Source of the DNA: Bacteroidales bacterium
GTDB taxonomy: Bacteria; Bacteroidota; Bacteroidia; Bacteroidales; UBA10428
Assembly: GCA_016926235.1 (NCBI GenBank)
Contig: JAFGOZ010000059.1
Coordinates: 1-64,000 of the forward strand
Reading direction: 5' to 3'
Length of the DNA stretch: 64,000 nucleotides
Shown: positions 54,817 through 64,000 of the stretch, piece after piece
Numbering within the stretch: position 1 is the first letter of the stretch
Layout of the letters: each line of letters starts with the position of its first letter
Position numbers and translations under genes: made by a program
Notes under the pieces: generated by a model
Database searches by the model: none
Told to the model about the DNA's origin: nothing
The model's input: only the letters and a program-made list of their open reading frames with translations

Positions 54817-55506
54817 ATGATTGAAAGTTCAAATATGATAAATGACCGGGAAAAATGCATGCCGTTTGGGAATTTTCTTACGGAAGATCAGATTGGCTTA
54901 ATGGCTGAAAATAGCAATACGGTTAAATATCATAGGAAAGATGTAATTTTCAAACAAAATACCCGTACCTCGCATATAATGTTTGTAAAATCAGGATTGG
55001 TAAAGATTTTCAAAGAAGACAAGAACGATAAATCTATTATATTGAGACTAGCCATTCCAGGCTACTTCATCGGTCTTATGTCTGTTTATGGTAGTACAAT
55101 TCATGAATATTCTGCAACAGCCATTGAAGATACAGAGATTTGTTTTATCGATATCAATATTTTTAACCAGATTATTTCAATTAATGGAAATTATGCTATT
55201 AACCTTGTGCGAATAATAAGCCAGGAAGGGTTATTTATCTTTAAACGTTTAATGAGTCAAACACATAAACAACTTCCGGGCAGGATAGCTGATGTTATAC
55301 TTTATTTTTCTGAAGATATATATAAATCTGATGAATTTGAATTTCCTTTTACACGAAAGGAATTAGCACAATTGGCTGGTACTACTAAAGAAAGTTTTAT
55401 TCGGACATTATCTGAATTCAAGCATGATAAGATTATTGATTTAGAAGGAAGCAGGGTGAAAATATTGAGCCTTAAGATAATAAACACATTAAGGGAGCTG
55501 GGATAG
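54817..55506 (+). CDS. Crp/Fnr-family transcription regulator
   Basis: 229 residues from ATG 54817. The frame opens at 54772, but the first 15 residues there (IYFLYLYTLIYSIY) are not typical; ATG 54835 is also possible. The cyclic-nucleotide-binding-like beta-barrel (about 15-125) has KQNTRTSHIMFVKSGLVKIF and PGYFIGLMSVYG. The C-terminal winged helix has FTRKELAQLAGTTKESFIRTLSEF as recognition region. No Fnr-type N-terminal Cys cluster is seen, so it does not look like an oxygen-sensing [4Fe-4S] Fnr; the ligand is unknown. Divergent from the che operon, which it may regulate. Confidence 0.9.
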   Translation: MIESSNMINDREKCMPFGNFLTEDQIGLMAENSNTVKYHRKDVIFKQNTRTSHIMFVKSGLVKIFKEDKNDKSIILRLAIPGYFIGLMSVYGSTIHEYSATAIEDTEICFIDINIFNQIISINGNYAINLVRIISQEGLFIFKRLMSQTHKQLPGRIADVILYFSEDIYKSDEFEFPFTRKELAQLAGTTKESFIRTLSEFKHDKIIDLEGSRVKILSLKIINTLRELG

Positions 55507-55535
55507 TATTATTATTTTTCAAATAGAAAATTAAG

Positions 55536-55928
55536 ATGGGGAATATGAAAATTCTGGTAGTGGATGATATTTTTACCAACAGGTTGTTGATAAAGGAAAT
55601 CGTTAGCGACATAGGTTTTGAAGTTGAAGAAGCCATTAATGGCAAGGAGGCGATAGATACTTTTTCAAAAAAGGATTTTGATGTAATATTAATGGATATC
55701 GAAATGCCTGTGATGAATGGGATTGAAACAACCCAACATATAAGAAGACATTTTGATTTTCCTAAATGCGATGTGCCCATAATTGCCCTTACTGCCCATA
55801 ATCCTTCTTTGTTTTTTGACGATTATTCAGATGTCGGTTTCTCCCAGATTATAACAAAACCCTATTCTTTGAATAAAATTAAAACGACTATCGAAAATGT
55901 TTGCGGCCGTCATTTGAAAAGCGCCTGA
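55536..55928 (+). CDS. Single-domain response regulator
   Basis: 130 residues, one receiver domain: VVDDIFTN, VILMDIEMPVMNG (phospho-Asp54), ALTAHN and ITKPYS. Its start lies 29 bases after the Crp-type gene, so they are probably co-transcribed. Such receivers with the MDIEMPVMNGIE pattern usually pair with hybrid kinases. It may receive phosphate from a kinase in the nearby island, but no partner is adjacent on this strand. It ends 2 bases from the convergent reductase gene. Confidence 0.9.
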   Translation: MGNMKILVVDDIFTNRLLIKEIVSDIGFEVEEAINGKEAIDTFSKKDFDVILMDIEMPVMNGIETTQHIRRHFDFPKCDVPIIALTAHNPSLFFDDYSDVGFSQIITKPYSLNKIKTTIENVCGRHLKSA

Positions 55929-55930
55929 TA

Positions 55931-56389
55931 CTAATATTTTTCAATAAGTTCAACCAAATTTTCCAGTTCCATAGCATCAACATTATCAAAAGCATCAACA
56001 ATAAGGCTGTCAACATCATATACTCCAATAATCTGATGGTCCCGGTCAAACACAGGTACAGCAATTTCTGAACGGGTTTTGGGATCGCATGCAATATGCC
56101 CATCAAATTTATCTACATCAGGAACAATGACCGTTTGTTTATCATTATAACATTTCCAACAGACTCCGGTATTTTTTTTTAATTTAATGCACGCTAATTG
56201 ACCCTGATACGAATGCACTATCAAATCACCATTGTCCCATATATAATATCCTGACCATGAAAAATATTTCATCTTATTAAGCAGAAGTGCATTTAAAGTA
56301 GCTCTTCTTGCATGAATGTTTGAAGCCTCTATAAGAAGTTCCTTAAGTTGATTATAAATTCTTAAGTATTGATTTTGTTTATTCATCAT
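55931..56389 (-). CDS. Free methionine-(R)-sulfoxide reductase (GAF fold)
   Basis: 152 residues, one GAF domain. GHIACDPKTRSEIAVPV and GVYDVDS are fRMsr signatures. Cysteines at 67, 77 and 101 have the same spacing (10 and 24) as the catalytic and resolving Cys84, Cys94 and Cys118 of the E. coli enzyme. An extra Cys80 makes a CWKC motif. The enzyme reduces free methionine-R-sulfoxide in the cytoplasm with thioredoxin, which fits the oxygen-defence theme of the region. Monocistronic by context. Confidence 0.88.
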   Translation of the reverse strand: MMNKQNQYLRIYNQLKELLIEASNIHARRATLNALLLNKMKYFSWSGYYIWDNGDLIVHSYQGQLACIKLKKNTGVCWKCYNDKQTVIVPDVDKFDGHIACDPKTRSEIAVPVFDRDHQIIGVYDVDSLIVDAFDNVDAMELENLVELIEKY

Positions 56390-56550
56390 TAAAATTTTAC
56401 TGTATTTTTAAACATGATTATATAATAATATTATAAAGAAACTTCAATTACTAAATATTTGTAAGAAAATTAGTGGAAAAGGATGACTAAACAGTAAAAA
56501 AACTTTACAATTAATTAACATTCAATGGTTAATTTATATACTGTTTTTTA

Positions 56551-56558
56551 TATATTTG
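56551..56558 (+). promoter_or_regulatory. Candidate promoter -7 (TATATTTG) of the V/A-ATPase operon
   Basis: A perfect TAnnTTTG lies 51 bases before the first subunit gene. A TGG at 56526 is a poor -33 match. The rest of the 220-base gap to the left shows nothing clear. Confidence 0.5.
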
Positions 56559-56609
56559 GGGTCTTTAAATCGAAATTATATTTTTCTATTCAATATTATA
56601 TTTTAAGCT

Positions 56610-57227
56610 ATGCAAAGCAAATTACAGGAACTAACGGAGAAACTTTATAATGAAGGAGTTGTAAAAGCTAATGAAGAGGCTTTACAAATAATTGACAAGG
56701 CAAAAAAAGATGCTGAGGAAATTATTAATAAAGCAAAAGAAAAAGCTGATAGCATTATTGAAGATGCAAATAAAAAGTCTGCAGATATAGCAAAAAATAC
56801 AAAATCTGAGCTAAAACTTTCTGCAAAACAAGCAATGAATGCGTTGAAACAAGAAATTACAGAAATGCTGACATCGGGAGTAATAGGTAAATCTGTTAAT
56901 GAATCTGTAAAAGAAACTGATTTTGTTAAATCAATAATTGAAATAGCAGTTAAAAACTGGAATCCTAAAGGTGAAGCAGCAATCGATCTTGTTGTTCTGC
57001 TCCCTGAATCAAATAAAAAGGCTTTTGATGGATTTGTAGAGACAAAACTAAAGAAATTAGTAGATGGTGGTATTGTAGTGAATTTTGATAATAAACTAAA
57101 AAACGGGTTTAAAATAGGACCTGCTGATGGTAGTTACATCATAAGCTTTACAGAAGAAGATTTTGATAATTTCTTTAAAGCATATTTGAGACCCAGAACA
57201 GCACAATTGCTATACGGGGAGGAGTAA
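56610..57227 (+). CDS. V/A-type ATPase subunit E
   Basis: 205 residues. A long N-terminal helix rich in Ala, Lys and Glu (about 10-85; AEEIINKAKEKADSIIEDANKK) and a C-terminal alpha/beta domain (about 100-205). This is the peripheral-stalk subunit that joins the catalytic head to subunit I. First gene of the ATPase operon; a GGGGAGGAG Shine-Dalgarno for the next gene overlaps its end. Confidence 0.88.
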   Translation: MQSKLQELTEKLYNEGVVKANEEALQIIDKAKKDAEEIINKAKEKADSIIEDANKKSADIAKNTKSELKLSAKQAMNALKQEITEMLTSGVIGKSVNESVKETDFVKSIIEIAVKNWNPKGEAAIDLVVLLPESNKKAFDGFVETKLKKLVDGGIVVNFDNKLKNGFKIGPADGSYIISFTEEDFDNFFKAYLRPRTAQLLYGEE

Positions 57228-57230
57228 ATC

Positions 57231-58055
57231 ATGACAAGAAATTATTATTGTCTTGTTGCAGGTCTGCCTGAATTAACCATTGAGCAAAATAAATTAAGCT
57301 TAACACAGCTGGATTTTAAAGCTGAATTGCAAGAATTTTTATATCCAGATGACTTTATGTTAGCTGAGCTTGTCTTTCTGAGTATTGACAATAAAAATAT
57401 CCTGAACTTATTGACGGGCAGTAATAAACCCTTTGCAGAAGGCGGTAAATATACACGAGCAGAGTTAGAAGTTGCTATTAAAGATCCTGAAGGGCTTATT
57501 GACTATATGATTGAGTTTATTAACGCTTATAAAGACGATATTCCCATATTTCCTGGCATAAGCTGGGAAAACCAACTTACTACCTTATATTATAAATATG
57601 TAACCTCTATTGATAATATTTTCTTAGGTAACTATTTTAAGCACGAGTTGCAATTGAATAATATTATCACCGCTCTAAACTGTAAAAAATTCAATCTTTC
57701 GGCTGATAAAGAACTCATTGAAGATGATGAGTATAAAGAACATTTGGTTAAAAATACATCACGTGATTTTGGCCTCTCAAGTGAGTTGCCGTATATCGAA
57801 AAACTTGTGTTTTTATTTGAAGGCCATGACTTGCTTAAGCGAGAATGGGATTTAGATCTTATGAAGTGGGATTATCTTGATGAAAATACTGTTTTTGAGT
57901 ATTTTACAATTGAGAAGGTGCTGAGTTATTTACTTAAACTTGGAATAATTGAGCGATGGCTTAAGCTAGATCCTGAAGCAGGTAAGGAGTTATTCCAGAA
58001 CTTTGTTGCAGAATTAAAAAATAGTTACGAATTTCCTAAAGAGTACGCATTATAA
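57231..58055 (+). CDS. DUF2764 family protein, V/A-ATPase operon
   Basis: 274 residues, soluble, mostly helical. The start YYCLVAGLPELTIEQNKL and PDDFMLAELVFLSIDNKN are typical of DUF2764, which is found only in V/A-ATPase operons of Bacteroidota and a few other phyla, at this position. No subunit C gene is present, and a helical protein of this size would fit the central-rotor position that subunit C occupies. That substitution is inference. It starts 4 bases after subunit E. Confidence 0.85.
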   Translation: MTRNYYCLVAGLPELTIEQNKLSLTQLDFKAELQEFLYPDDFMLAELVFLSIDNKNILNLLTGSNKPFAEGGKYTRAELEVAIKDPEGLIDYMIEFINAYKDDIPIFPGISWENQLTTLYYKYVTSIDNIFLGNYFKHELQLNNIITALNCKKFNLSADKELIEDDEYKEHLVKNTSRDFGLSSELPYIEKLVFLFEGHDLLKREWDLDLMKWDYLDENTVFEYFTIEKVLSYLLKLGIIERWLKLDPEAGKELFQNFVAELKNSYEFPKEYAL

Positions 58056-58060
58056 TAAAT

Positions 58061-59830
58061 ATGGAAGCAAATACAAATACAAAAGGAAAAGTATCAGGTA
58101 TTATAGCAAACCTGGTAATGGTTGAGGTTTTTGGCCCGGTATCCCAAAATGAAATCTGCTACATTCATTTGAGTAATACAAAGTTACTTGCAGAAGTAAT
58201 AAAAGTATATGGGAATATTGCCTATGTGCAGGTTTTTGAGAGTACACGCGGATTGAAAGTTGGTGCAGAAGTGTCATTTGACGGGCACATGCTGCAGGTT
58301 ACACTCGGACCAGGTATGTTATCAAAAAACTATGATGGATTGCAGAATGACCTTGATTTGATGGATGGTGTGTTTTTGAAACGCGGTGAATATACCCGTT
58401 CTATTGATACACAAAAAAAATGGAAGTACAAAGTACTTGCCAAAGAAGGGGATACAGTAACAGCTGGGGACTGGCTCGGTGAAGTAGATGAGAACTTGAT
58501 GCCACACAAGATAATGGTTCCTTTTGTTATGACTGATACATATAAAATCAAATCACTGGTTGGTGATGGTGAATATTCGGTTGATAACATTATTGCTGTG
58601 ATTACTGATGGTCAGGGCAATGAATATAAATTGAATATGTTACAACAATGGCCGGTTAAGATCACGGTAAGGGCATATAAAGAAAAACCCAGGCCATTTA
58701 AATTACTCGAAACAGGCGTTCGCACTATAGATACCTTAAATCCTATTGTGGAAGGTGGTACAGGTTTTATTCCCGGACCATTTGGCTGCGGTAAAACCGT
58801 ATTGCAGCATGCTATTTCAAAACAAGCAGAAGCTGATGTGGTTATTGTGGCAGCCTGCGGTGAAAGGGCAAATGAAGTTGTTGAACTTTTTGCAGAATTT
58901 CCCGAATTGGTGGATGCCCGAACAGGAAGGTCATTGATGGAGCGAACAATCATAATAGCAAATACATCAAATATGCCGGTAGCTGCACGAGAAGCCTCTG
59001 TTTACACAGCGATGACCTTGGCTGAATATTATAGATCTATGGGTTTAAAAATATTATTATTAGCTGACTCCACCTCAAGATGGGCGCAGGCTTTACGTGA
59101 GATGTCAAACAGGATGGAAGAACTTCCCGGACCAGATGCATTTCCTATGGACTTGCCAGCTATTATTTCAAACTTTTATTCAAGAGCAGGTATGGTACAT
59201 TTGAACAATGGACAAACAGGCGCTATAACATTTATTGGTACAGTTTCCCCTGCGGGTGGGAACCTGAAAGAACCGGTAACAGAATCAACCAAGAAAGCTG
59301 CACGCTGTTTTTATGCACTCTCACAGAACAGGGCAGATAGTAAACGATATCCTGCGGTCGATCCAATAGATAGCTACTCTAAATATTTAGAATATCCTGA
59401 ATTTCAAGAATATGTTAAGGAAAGAATTGACGAGGATTGGATTAATGTTGTAAGCGAAGCTAAAAACGTACTTCAACGAGGAAAAGAAACATGGGAACAA
59501 ATTAATATTCTGGGTGATGATGGTGTACCTGTTGAATACCATCTTACATATTGGAAATCTGAAGTTATTGACTTTGTTATTCTTCAGCAGGATGCATTTG
59601 ATAAGATTGACCAGTTAACTCCTATTGACAGGCAAAAATATATGCTTGACCTGGTTCTTTCAATCTGTCGTACTGATTTTCATTTTGAGACATTTGATGA
59701 TGTTGGTAGTTTCTTTAAACGGATTATCAACCATATGAAGCAAATGAACTACACTGAATTTGATTCAGCTAAATTTAAAGAATACGAAAAAGAATTACAC
59801 AAAATAATTGAAGAAAGGAAGGCCGCATAA
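58061..59830 (+). CDS. V/A-type ATPase catalytic subunit A
   Basis: 589 residues. Beta-barrel (about 5-75), the A-type non-homologous insert (about 110-195), then the nucleotide-binding domain with Walker A GPFGCGKT (239-246), CGERANEVVELF, the Walker B region (about 325-335; LKILLLADSTSRWAQALRE) and a helical C-terminal domain (about 430-589). ATP is hydrolysed or made here; the complex pumps H+ or Na+. The stop overlaps the subunit B start by one base. Confidence 0.96.
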   Translation: MEANTNTKGKVSGIIANLVMVEVFGPVSQNEICYIHLSNTKLLAEVIKVYGNIAYVQVFESTRGLKVGAEVSFDGHMLQVTLGPGMLSKNYDGLQNDLDLMDGVFLKRGEYTRSIDTQKKWKYKVLAKEGDTVTAGDWLGEVDENLMPHKIMVPFVMTDTYKIKSLVGDGEYSVDNIIAVITDGQGNEYKLNMLQQWPVKITVRAYKEKPRPFKLLETGVRTIDTLNPIVEGGTGFIPGPFGCGKTVLQHAISKQAEADVVIVAACGERANEVVELFAEFPELVDARTGRSLMERTIIIANTSNMPVAAREASVYTAMTLAEYYRSMGLKILLLADSTSRWAQALREMSNRMEELPGPDAFPMDLPAIISNFYSRAGMVHLNNGQTGAITFIGTVSPAGGNLKEPVTESTKKAARCFYALSQNRADSKRYPAVDPIDSYSKYLEYPEFQEYVKERIDEDWINVVSEAKNVLQRGKETWEQINILGDDGVPVEYHLTYWKSEVIDFVILQQDAFDKIDQLTPIDRQKYMLDLVLSICRTDFHFETFDDVGSFFKRIINHMKQMNYTEFDSAKFKEYEKELHKIIEERKAA

Positions 59831-61152
59831 TGGAAACAAAAGCTTTTCAAAAGATTTATACGAAGATTACCCAGATAACAAAGGCTACCTGTTCTTTGAA
59901 AGCAACGGGAGTAGGGTATGAAGAACTCGCGATGGTGAATGGACGCTTGGCGCAGGTAGTTAAGATTATGGGTGATACAGTTACTCTTCAGATATTTTCA
60001 GGTACTGAGGGAATTCCAACAAATGCGGAAGTAACCTTCCTGGGTAAAGCTCCAACTTTAAAAGTTAGTGAAGACCTTGCCGGACGTTTTTTTAATGCAT
60101 ACGGACAACCCATTGACGGTGGCCCGGAAGTGGAAGGAGAAGAACGAGAAATAGGGGGGCCTTCTGTAAACCCTGTTAGAAGAAAGCAGCCTTCTGAGCT
60201 TATTGCTACAGGTATTGCAGGTATTGACCTGAACAATACTCTTGTATCAGGCCAAAAAATTCCTTTCTTCGCAGATCCTGACCAGCCTTTTAACCAGGTG
60301 ATGGCAATGGTAGCCCTTCGGGCAAAAACGGATAAGATTATTCTGGGTGGAATGGGGCTAACAAATGATGATTATCTTTTTTATAAAAACATTTTTGATA
60401 ATGCCGGTGCTCTTGACCGTATTATAAGTTTTGTAAATACTACTGAAAACCCTCCTGTGGAGCGCCTATTAGTGCCCGATATGGCACTAACAGCAGCAGA
60501 ATATTTTGCAGTGGATAAAAACGAAACTGTTCTGGTCCTTCTTACAGATATGACATTGTATGCTGATGCACTAAGTATTGTATCAAACCGTATGGACCAA
60601 ATCCCGTCAAAAGACAGTATGCCAGGTTCATTGTATAGTGACCTTGCAAAGATTTACGAAAAAGCCGTACAATTTCCTAGTGGGGGTTCAATTACTATTA
60701 TCGCTGTTACAACGCTGTCAGGTGGCGATATTACCCACGCTATTCCCGATAATACAGGGTATATAACAGAAGGACAGCTATTCCTGAGGAAAGATACAGA
60801 TATCGGAAAAGTAATTGTTGACCCTTTCCGAAGTTTGTCTCGTCTGAAACAATTGGTGATTGGGAAGAAAACCAGGGAAGATCATCCTCAGGTGATGAAC
60901 GCTGCAGTGAGGCTGTTTGCTGATGCTGCAAATGCGAAAACAAAACAGGAAAACGGTTTTGATCTGACAGATTATGATGAGCGTACTTTAAAGTTTGCAC
61001 ACGATTATTCCCATGATCTGCTTGCAATTGACGTAAATATAGAAATTGAAAAAATGCTTGAAACAGGTTGGAAACTCTTTGCCAAGCATTTCTCACCTGC
61101 TGAAGTGGGTATTAAACAAAGTTTAGTAGATATATATTGGCCAAAGAATTAA
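59830..61152 (+). CDS. V/A-type ATPase regulatory subunit B
   Basis: 440 residues. It has the alpha/beta fold of the A subunit without a Walker A Gly-Lys-Thr: the equivalent loop reads SGQKIPFFADPDQPFN. VLLTDMTLYADALSI and SIVSNRMDQIPSKDSMPGSLYSD are B-subunit signatures. It is the non-catalytic nucleotide-binding partner that alternates with A in the head. Length normal. Confidence 0.95.
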   Translation: METKAFQKIYTKITQITKATCSLKATGVGYEELAMVNGRLAQVVKIMGDTVTLQIFSGTEGIPTNAEVTFLGKAPTLKVSEDLAGRFFNAYGQPIDGGPEVEGEEREIGGPSVNPVRRKQPSELIATGIAGIDLNNTLVSGQKIPFFADPDQPFNQVMAMVALRAKTDKIILGGMGLTNDDYLFYKNIFDNAGALDRIISFVNTTENPPVERLLVPDMALTAAEYFAVDKNETVLVLLTDMTLYADALSIVSNRMDQIPSKDSMPGSLYSDLAKIYEKAVQFPSGGSITIIAVTTLSGGDITHAIPDNTGYITEGQLFLRKDTDIGKVIVDPFRSLSRLKQLVIGKKTREDHPQVMNAAVRLFADAANAKTKQENGFDLTDYDERTLKFAHDYSHDLLAIDVNIEIEKMLETGWKLFAKHFSPAEVGIKQSLVDIYWPKN

Positions 61153-61167
61153 ATTAGTATTTATAGA

Positions 61168-61770
61168 ATGGCAATTAATTTTCAATATAACAAGACTGCA
61201 TTACAGGGGCTTAACAAGCAGCTGAAGATGAGAGAGCGTGCCCTGCCTACAATTAAGAATAAGGAATCTGCACTAAGGGTTGAAGTTGCCAAAGCGAAGA
61301 ATGAAATGAAGGAATTGGAAAACAAATTCCTGCAAAAGATCGATGCTTATAAGGGGATGATGCGTCTTTGGGGTGAGTTTGATAATTCATTGTTAAGTAT
61401 TGCTGACGTTAAACTTACTATTAAAAAGATTGCAGGTGTTAAAACCCCTGTTCTTGATGAAATTATATTTGATCATAAGGAGTTTAGCCTTTATAATATG
61501 CCAAACTGGTATATGGATGGTATTTCTATTTTGCGTGAAATTATCCAGATATCTATTGAAAAGGAGGTGTTTCAAAAGAAAACACGTTTACTGGATTATG
61601 CACGTAAGAAGACAACGCAAAAGGTTAACCTGTATGAAAAGGTTCAAATACCAGGCTTTCAGGAAGCAATTCGCAAAATTAAGCGATTCCTGGAAGATGA
61701 AGAAAATCTTTCAAAGTCTGCTATGAAAATTGTTAAGAAACGTCAGGAAGAAATGGAGGAAGCCGTATGA
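61168..61770 (+). CDS. V/A-type ATPase subunit D
   Basis: 200 residues forming a long two-helix coiled coil, with the start YNKTALQGLNKQLKMRERALP and the end AIRKIKRFLEDEENLSKSAMKIVKKR. This is the central rotor shaft, functionally equivalent to the gamma subunit of F-type ATPases. Its stop codon overlaps the subunit I start (ATGA). Confidence 0.93.
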   Translation: MAINFQYNKTALQGLNKQLKMRERALPTIKNKESALRVEVAKAKNEMKELENKFLQKIDAYKGMMRLWGEFDNSLLSIADVKLTIKKIAGVKTPVLDEIIFDHKEFSLYNMPNWYMDGISILREIIQISIEKEVFQKKTRLLDYARKKTTQKVNLYEKVQIPGFQEAIRKIKRFLEDEENLSKSAMKIVKKRQEEMEEAV

Positions 61771-63779
61771 TAACACCCATGAAAAAATACTCATTTCTGG
61801 TATATCAACCGGAATACAATGAATTTTTGAAGGATATTCAAAACCTGGGCGTGTTGCATGTGATTGAAAAACAACAGGAAGTAGCTGAAGAGATTAAGGA
61901 AAAATACAGGCTATTAAAACGATTTGATGAAACAATTAAATTTCTTCAATCAAGAGGTGTAGAGGAGGGAAAGGCCAAACATGACAGGGATGGCATAGCA
62001 ATAATAAACGAAGTATCGGAGCTGATATCAAGGAAAGATAATCTTTTACAAAATAAAGCTTCTATTTTGAAGGAGGCTTCACAGGTAGAACCCTGGGGCG
62101 AATTTTCATTGGAGACTATTGAGAAATTAAAAGAACAAGGGATTTTCCTATCTTATTTTACTTGCCCTGCAAAGAAGTATAATCCTGAATGGGTAGAAAA
62201 ATATGATATTCAGGAAATTGATACAGTAAAAGGACTAGTTTACTTCATTGTTGTTTCAAAGGTTAAGGATATTGACATTGAAGCTGATCCATTTCCTGAA
62301 TTACAGAAACCGGCATCTGAATTACGGAAAGAGGCTGACAAAATTGATGCTGAAATTGAGAAGATTGAAAAGCATTTAGATGAGTTTGCTGCGCATTATA
62401 TTGGGATGATTGAGCTGTCCAAATCTCATGTTGCAGATGCTGCCAGTTTTGATACAGTAATATTTAATACAGCTAGTGAAGCCGATGACAAAATAATGGT
62501 TTTGGAAGGTTGGGTTCCTGAAACAAAAGTTGATGATCTGGATAGCTATCTGAACACAAAATCTGTTTTCTATCTTGCTGCTGATCCTGAAGAAAGTGAA
62601 AATGTTCCTATTTTATTGAAAAATAGCCGGTTTGCAAGAATGTTTGAACCTATCGGAAAGATGTTCATGAACCCGGTTTATTCAGAATTGGACCTTGTAC
62701 CTTTTTTTGCACCTTTCTTCCTGCTGTTTTTCGGATTTTGCCTGGGAGATGCAGGATATGGATTGATATTTGTTATTGGGGCAACCATTTATAAATTTAA
62801 AGCATCAAAAGCTATGAAGTCTTTGATTTCATTGGTGCAAATACTTGGGATATCAACGATTATTTTTGGGGCTGTATCAGGTACATTCTTTGGGATGAAT
62901 CTGATTGATTCAGGATATAAAATGACGGAACAATCCATTATTGAGTTGAAACAAAATGAAGTACCCGCCTATATAATTGATAGTGTCTCTACTATCAAAG
63001 ATCAAAATATTGTTACAAGAGAGGCTTTTGAGAAGCAGTTAATTAGTTTTTTTGATACGAATACTGCTGTAGCTAAGACAAAATATAAGACTTACAGAAC
63101 GATTCTTATTAAATCTTCCGAAACAAATTTAAAACCGATAAAGAATTTCCGTTATATGATGTTGGACCCAAATAGTATGTTTAAACTAGCTTTGTTGTTT
63201 GGTGTTATACAAATCATATTTGGGATGATGGTTAGAGTGTTAAATGTCACTAAGCAAAAAGGGTTCAAATATTCACTTCCTGTTGTTGGATGGTTGATAG
63301 GTATACTTGGTGGGACAACAATATTTATATTATTTAAGCAAGGTGTAATAACAAATTGGGAGCCATTTGCTTATGGTATAGGAGGTGTTTGGGCGATTCT
63401 GTTATTAGGATTTAGTAATCCAAAAAACATTTTTGCAAGTATCGGAGCCGGAATAGGAGATATATATTTTACAGTAACTGGTTTTCTGGGTGATTTGTTA
63501 TCTTATATAAGATTGTTTGCTCTGGGGTTGTCTAGCGCAATTTTAGGTTTTGTATTTAATGATCTGGCATTACAGCTTTTAAATATGAATTTTAAACCCT
63601 TAGGAATTCTGTTTTTTGTGATTTTGCTACTATTTGGGCATTCAATCAATATTTTCCTTTCCGCTTTGGGTTCATTTGTCCACCCTATGCGTCTTACATT
63701 TGTTGAGTTTTATAAAAATGCCGGGTTTACAGGTGGAGGGAAGGATTATAAACCATTTGAATATAAAATTAAAAACTAA
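61767..63779 (+). CDS. V/A-type ATPase membrane subunit I
   Basis: 670 residues (a second Met at residue 5 could also start it). The N-terminal half (about 1-310) is cytoplasmic with coiled coils (for example 185-205; EKIEKHLDEFA). The C-terminal half has about eight membrane helices (from residue 310) with PFFAPFFLLFFGFCLGDAGYG and DLLSYIRLFALGLSSAILG, the latter carrying the essential Arg of the ion half-channel, and FVHPMRLTFVEFYKNAGF near the end. It is the stator and ion-path subunit. The ring subunit K follows. Confidence 0.94.
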   Translation: MITPMKKYSFLVYQPEYNEFLKDIQNLGVLHVIEKQQEVAEEIKEKYRLLKRFDETIKFLQSRGVEEGKAKHDRDGIAIINEVSELISRKDNLLQNKASILKEASQVEPWGEFSLETIEKLKEQGIFLSYFTCPAKKYNPEWVEKYDIQEIDTVKGLVYFIVVSKVKDIDIEADPFPELQKPASELRKEADKIDAEIEKIEKHLDEFAAHYIGMIELSKSHVADAASFDTVIFNTASEADDKIMVLEGWVPETKVDDLDSYLNTKSVFYLAADPEESENVPILLKNSRFARMFEPIGKMFMNPVYSELDLVPFFAPFFLLFFGFCLGDAGYGLIFVIGATIYKFKASKAMKSLISLVQILGISTIIFGAVSGTFFGMNLIDSGYKMTEQSIIELKQNEVPAYIIDSVSTIKDQNIVTREAFEKQLISFFDTNTAVAKTKYKTYRTILIKSSETNLKPIKNFRYMMLDPNSMFKLALLFGVIQIIFGMMVRVLNVTKQKGFKYSLPVVGWLIGILGGTTIFILFKQGVITNWEPFAYGIGGVWAILLLGFSNPKNIFASIGAGIGDIYFTVTGFLGDLLSYIRLFALGLSSAILGFVFNDLALQLLNMNFKPLGILFFVILLLFGHSINIFLSALGSFVHPMRLTFVEFYKNAGFTGGGKDYKPFEYKIKN

Positions 63780-63786
63780 AATTTAT

Positions 63787-64000
<214 letters not shown>

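Overview
The window is a low-GC (AT-rich by eye, not computed) chromosomal segment of a Bacteroidota bacterium, most likely an anaerobic or microaerophilic member of the Bacteroidales/Marinilabiliales type. The reasons are Bat aerotolerance operon architecture, a type IX secretion (T9SS) sorting domain, GH106/GH31/GH2 lipoprotein or secreted glycosidases, promoter -7 boxes of the Bacteroidota type (TAnnTTTG), a V/A-type ATPase operon with the DUF2764 gene, and rubrerythrin with a flavin reductase-rubredoxin fusion. The assignment below order level is inference.

Layout. 1-9.4 kb: an LVIVD beta-propeller lipoprotein, then a minus-strand group (GH31, GH106 alpha-L-rhamnosidase-like enzyme, class II aldolase) and a DUF4139 protein. 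9.6-16.7 kb: a large secreted M6 metalloprotease with six Ig-like repeats and a T9SS tail, and a GH2 enzyme. 16.9-20.7 kb: rhaB-rhaA-rhaT, the rhamnose kinase, isomerase and symporter. Together with GH106 and the aldolase these form a rhamnoside scavenging locus. A 391-base non-coding stretch after rhaT carries nested inverted repeats and a terminator. 21.1-26.4 kb: oxygen-defence pair (Hrb-like fusion and rubrerythrin), a membrane histidine kinase, and two tRNA-modification genes (mnmA, truA). 26.6-35.3 kb: a nine-gene bat operon (MoxR ATPase, a small secreted protein, DUF58, BatD-like protein, BatA-E). 35.4-40.0 kb: universal stress protein, SiaC-like phosphoprotein, a three-gene homocysteine-synthesis cluster, acylphosphatase and a DUF2784 membrane protein.

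40.0-54.6 kb is a long minus-strand signalling island: REC, a 609-residue helical protein with CheZ-like features, STAS, CheY, CheA, CheW, CheR, a kinase-like protein without its phospho-acceptor histidine, CheD, CheB, DUF4407, a GAF/PAS protein and a hybrid kinase. No canonical methyl-accepting receptor is present although all three receptor-modifying enzymes (CheR, CheB, CheD) are. This is the most unusual system in the window. I propose that the GAF/PAS protein is the modified receptor and the 609-residue protein the CheY phosphatase. Both proposals are inference. Next come a divergent Crp/Fnr regulator, a single-domain response regulator and a free methionine-R-sulfoxide reductase.

56.6-64.0 kb: V/A-type ATPase operon E, DUF2764, A, B, D, I, K, with K cut by the window end. 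No tRNA, rRNA, CRISPR array, insertion sequence or phage gene was recognised.
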